Assembly: GCA_947167415.1 (NCBI GenBank)
Contig: CAMVHY010000078.1
Coordinates: forward strand, 1 to 6,724
Source: an uncultured Clostridia bacterium
GTDB taxonomy: Bacteria > Bacillota > Clostridia > Lachnospirales > CAMVHY01
DNA length: 6,724 nt
Direction: 5' to 3'
The translations under genes and the position numbers were made by a program. This document shows, one piece after another, positions 5,362 to 6,724 of this stretch. The notes beneath the pieces were generated by a model that did no database searches, was not told the origin of the DNA, and worked only from the letters and a program-made list of their open reading frames with translations. How positions within the stretch are numbered: the stretch's first letter is position 1; each line of letters begins with the position of its first letter.

Positions 5362-6492
5362 ATGAAAACAGGAGTTTATGTACATATACCGTTTTGCCGG
5401 TCAAAATGTTTTTACTGTGATTTTTTATCTTTTGCGTGCCCAAAAAAAAGTTCAGCTCAAGATTTTGATTTGTATCTCAAAAAATTATTGAGCGAAATAA
5501 ATAATTGTGTTGAATTAAAAAAAAGTTATATAGAAACAATTTTTTTTGGCGGGGGGACGCCGAGTATTTTGCCACACGAGTTTATTTATAAAATTTTAGA
5601 CGCGATATATAAAAATTCTCTCGGCACAACAAAAAAAAAACCGGAGATCACAATCGAATCCAATCCGGAAAGTTTAAATCAAGAAAAAATTTGTGCATAT
5701 AAATCATATGGCATAAATAGAATTAGTATCGGTTTGCAAGCGATCCAAGATAAATTTTTAAAAAAAATCGGCCGCGCGCACAACTTCAAAACCTTCGAAC
5801 AAGTTTATGCCATCGCAAAAAAATATTTTTACAATATAAATATCGATTTAATATTTGCGTTGCCGGACCAAAATTTATCTGATTGGGAAGAAAATTTAAG
5901 ATACATAAAAAAAATTCAGCCCGCACATTTTTCCGCTTATAGTTTAATAATCGAAAAAAATACAAAGTTTTATTTTGCTAATCAAAAAAATAAATTAAAT
6001 CTGCCGGACGAAAACCTTGAACGCCAAATGTATCACACGATCAAAAAAATTTTATGCGATTACAAACAATATGAAATTTCTAATTGGGCGAGCAAAAAAA
6101 AATTCGAATGCCGGCATAATAAAATTTATTGGCAATTAAAAAATTATCTTGGCTTTGGTCTTGGCGCACATTCTTTTTTTAATAATACGCGCTGGCATAA
6201 CACAAATAATTTTAAAAAATATCTCACGCAAAATAATTTTCGTGAAGAAATTATCAAGTCCACAAGACAATCTCTAATCGAAGAATTTATTTTTCTCGGC
6301 TTGCGTTTAAATCAAGGCGTAAATAAAAATAAATTTAAAAAAAAATTTGGCTGCGAGATAAATAATATCTATCACAACCAAATTTCTCTTTTAACCAAAC
6401 AAAAATTATTAGCCGAGAATAAAAATTTTATTTTTCTTACTGATTACGGCCGAGATTTAGCAAATCATGTCATGTCAAATTTTATTTTATAA
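5362..6492 (+). CDS. hemW: Heme chaperone HemW (radical SAM, HemN-like)
   Basis: HemW proteins bind heme and pass it to acceptor proteins. They were long annotated as oxygen-independent coproporphyrinogen III oxidase but generally lack that activity. The protein has 376 residues, a full-length HemW. The radical SAM motif CX3CX2C is C12, C16, C19 in FCRSKCFYCDF; the following Asp-Phe replaces the fourth Cys of true HemN, and the longer HemN N-terminus is absent. Further motifs are FFGGGTPS (61-68), ESNPESL (99-105), GINRISIGLQ (117-126), GRAHN (137-141), DLIFALPDQ (162-170), YEISNWA (237-243), RHNKIYW (251-257) and GLGAHS (266-271). The HemN C-terminal domain spans about 305-376. A weak GAGG (5350-5353) lies 8 bases before the ATG. 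A TATACA at 5322-5327 is a possible -10, without a convincing -35. It is divergent from unit 2. The + strand here is richer in C than G, opposite to valS. Confidence 0.95.
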   Translation: MKTGVYVHIPFCRSKCFYCDFLSFACPKKSSAQDFDLYLKKLLSEINNCVELKKSYIETIFFGGGTPSILPHEFIYKILDAIYKNSLGTTKKKPEITIESNPESLNQEKICAYKSYGINRISIGLQAIQDKFLKKIGRAHNFKTFEQVYAIAKKYFYNINIDLIFALPDQNLSDWEENLRYIKKIQPAHFSAYSLIIEKNTKFYFANQKNKLNLPDENLERQMYHTIKKILCDYKQYEISNWASKKKFECRHNKIYWQLKNYLGFGLGAHSFFNNTRWHNTNNFKKYLTQNNFREEIIKSTRQSLIEEFIFLGLRLNQGVNKNKFKKKFGCEINNIYHNQISLLTKQKLLAENKNFIFLTDYGRDLANHVMSNFIL

Positions 6493-6511
6493 ATTTTTTA
6501 GCTCTATCAAA

Positions 6512-6724
6512 TCAATTTTGCAAAGCCAATTCTTCTATACTTTGTTTAATAATTTCAAGCATAAATTCTACAAAAACAGAACTATCTGACTTTTTATCGG
6601 TTATTCCAAGACTATAATAATATTCTTTTTGACGCAACTTAATTAGGCAGCGTTCACATAGAAAGCGAATCAAAAATAAAAGCAAGGGAGATGGTAGAAA
6701 TAAAAATAGAATCAAGTTTATCAT
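6512..6724 (-). CDS. Small hydrophobic protein, unrecognised; start at or beyond the window edge
   Basis: 70 residues if it starts at ATG 6722-6724, the last three bases of the window. The true start may lie outside, and no ribosome binding site can be inspected. The N-terminal segment (about residues 2-22, rich in Leu and Phe) is one possible membrane helix or signal-like segment. It is followed by CERC, a basic stretch and an acidic, amphipathic C-terminus (FVEFMLEIIKQSIEELALQN). The stop is TGA at 6512-6514, only 19 bases from the hemW stop and convergent with it, with no convincing terminator between. Residues 8-27 recur in the fragment at 3-77 on the other strand. The mainly synonymous differences support a real gene. 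The function is unknown. Confidence 0.65.
   Translation of the reverse strand: MINLILFLFLPSPLLLFLIRFLCERCLIKLRQKEYYYSLGITDKKSDSSVFVEFMLEIIKQSIEELALQN
6643..6705 (-). repeat. Right arm of window-terminal inverted repeat
   Basis: Reverse complement of 1-63 at 59 of 63 positions, inside the gene at 6512-6724 (its codons for about residues 7-27). The similarity ends sharply at 6643. Confidence 0.9.

Noticed and set aside
6470..6511. Terminator between hemW and the convergent small gene
   Set aside because: Only imperfect A-T pairings can be drawn, with no G-C stem, so it is not supportable.
1..6724. Whole window as a transposon with terminal inverted repeats
   Set aside because: The terminal repeats are coding, differ mainly at synonymous sites, and no transposase or recombinase gene lies between them; the content includes essential genes.

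Overview
The window is very AT-rich (roughly a quarter G+C by eye) and uses the standard code: TGG is Trp and TGA acts as a stop. The valyl-tRNA synthetase and the short 2[4Fe-4S] ferredoxin look like those of anaerobic low-GC Gram-positive bacteria of the Clostridia type. The strong AT bias, Lys/Asn-rich proteins and strong strand composition bias would fit a reduced, possibly host-associated member of that group. This placement is an inference and was not tested by a search.

Layout, left to right. (1) At 1-77 lies a + strand fragment of a small hydrophobic protein gene. Its close relative lies in inverted orientation at the extreme right end. (2) At 164-2999 a two-gene unit, valS and a ferredoxin gene, overlaps by 11 bp and ends at a strong hairpin terminator (3025-3059). 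(3) At 3068-5311 is a tandem duplication of about 1.1 kb. Each copy carries its own promoter, a - strand gene for an unrecognised membrane-hairpin protein, and a short AT-rich inverted repeat at the stop. (4) At 5362-6492 is hemW (heme chaperone, radical SAM) on the + strand. (5) At 6512-6724 a small - strand gene converges on hemW and is the relative of fragment (1).

The housekeeping genes (valS, ferredoxin, hemW) are ordinary. The interesting part is the duplicated pair. The two copies are almost identical in promoter, leader, N-terminal membrane segment and 3' end, but strongly diverged in the middle. The left copy has lost its C-terminal tail through a small frameshift, and the remnant is still readable in another frame. 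The proteins share a conserved C-terminal domain (RGD-T/S-D ... AIRG-x-IE-x-LFEVLTG) and a repeated QF...GHG motif. I cannot assign them to any family.

Two larger-scale signals also stand out. GC skew on the + strand changes sign near 3000-3180, from G-rich in valS to C-rich in everything to the right, including hemW, although valS and hemW have the same orientation. In addition, both window ends lie in inverted copies of one coding repeat.
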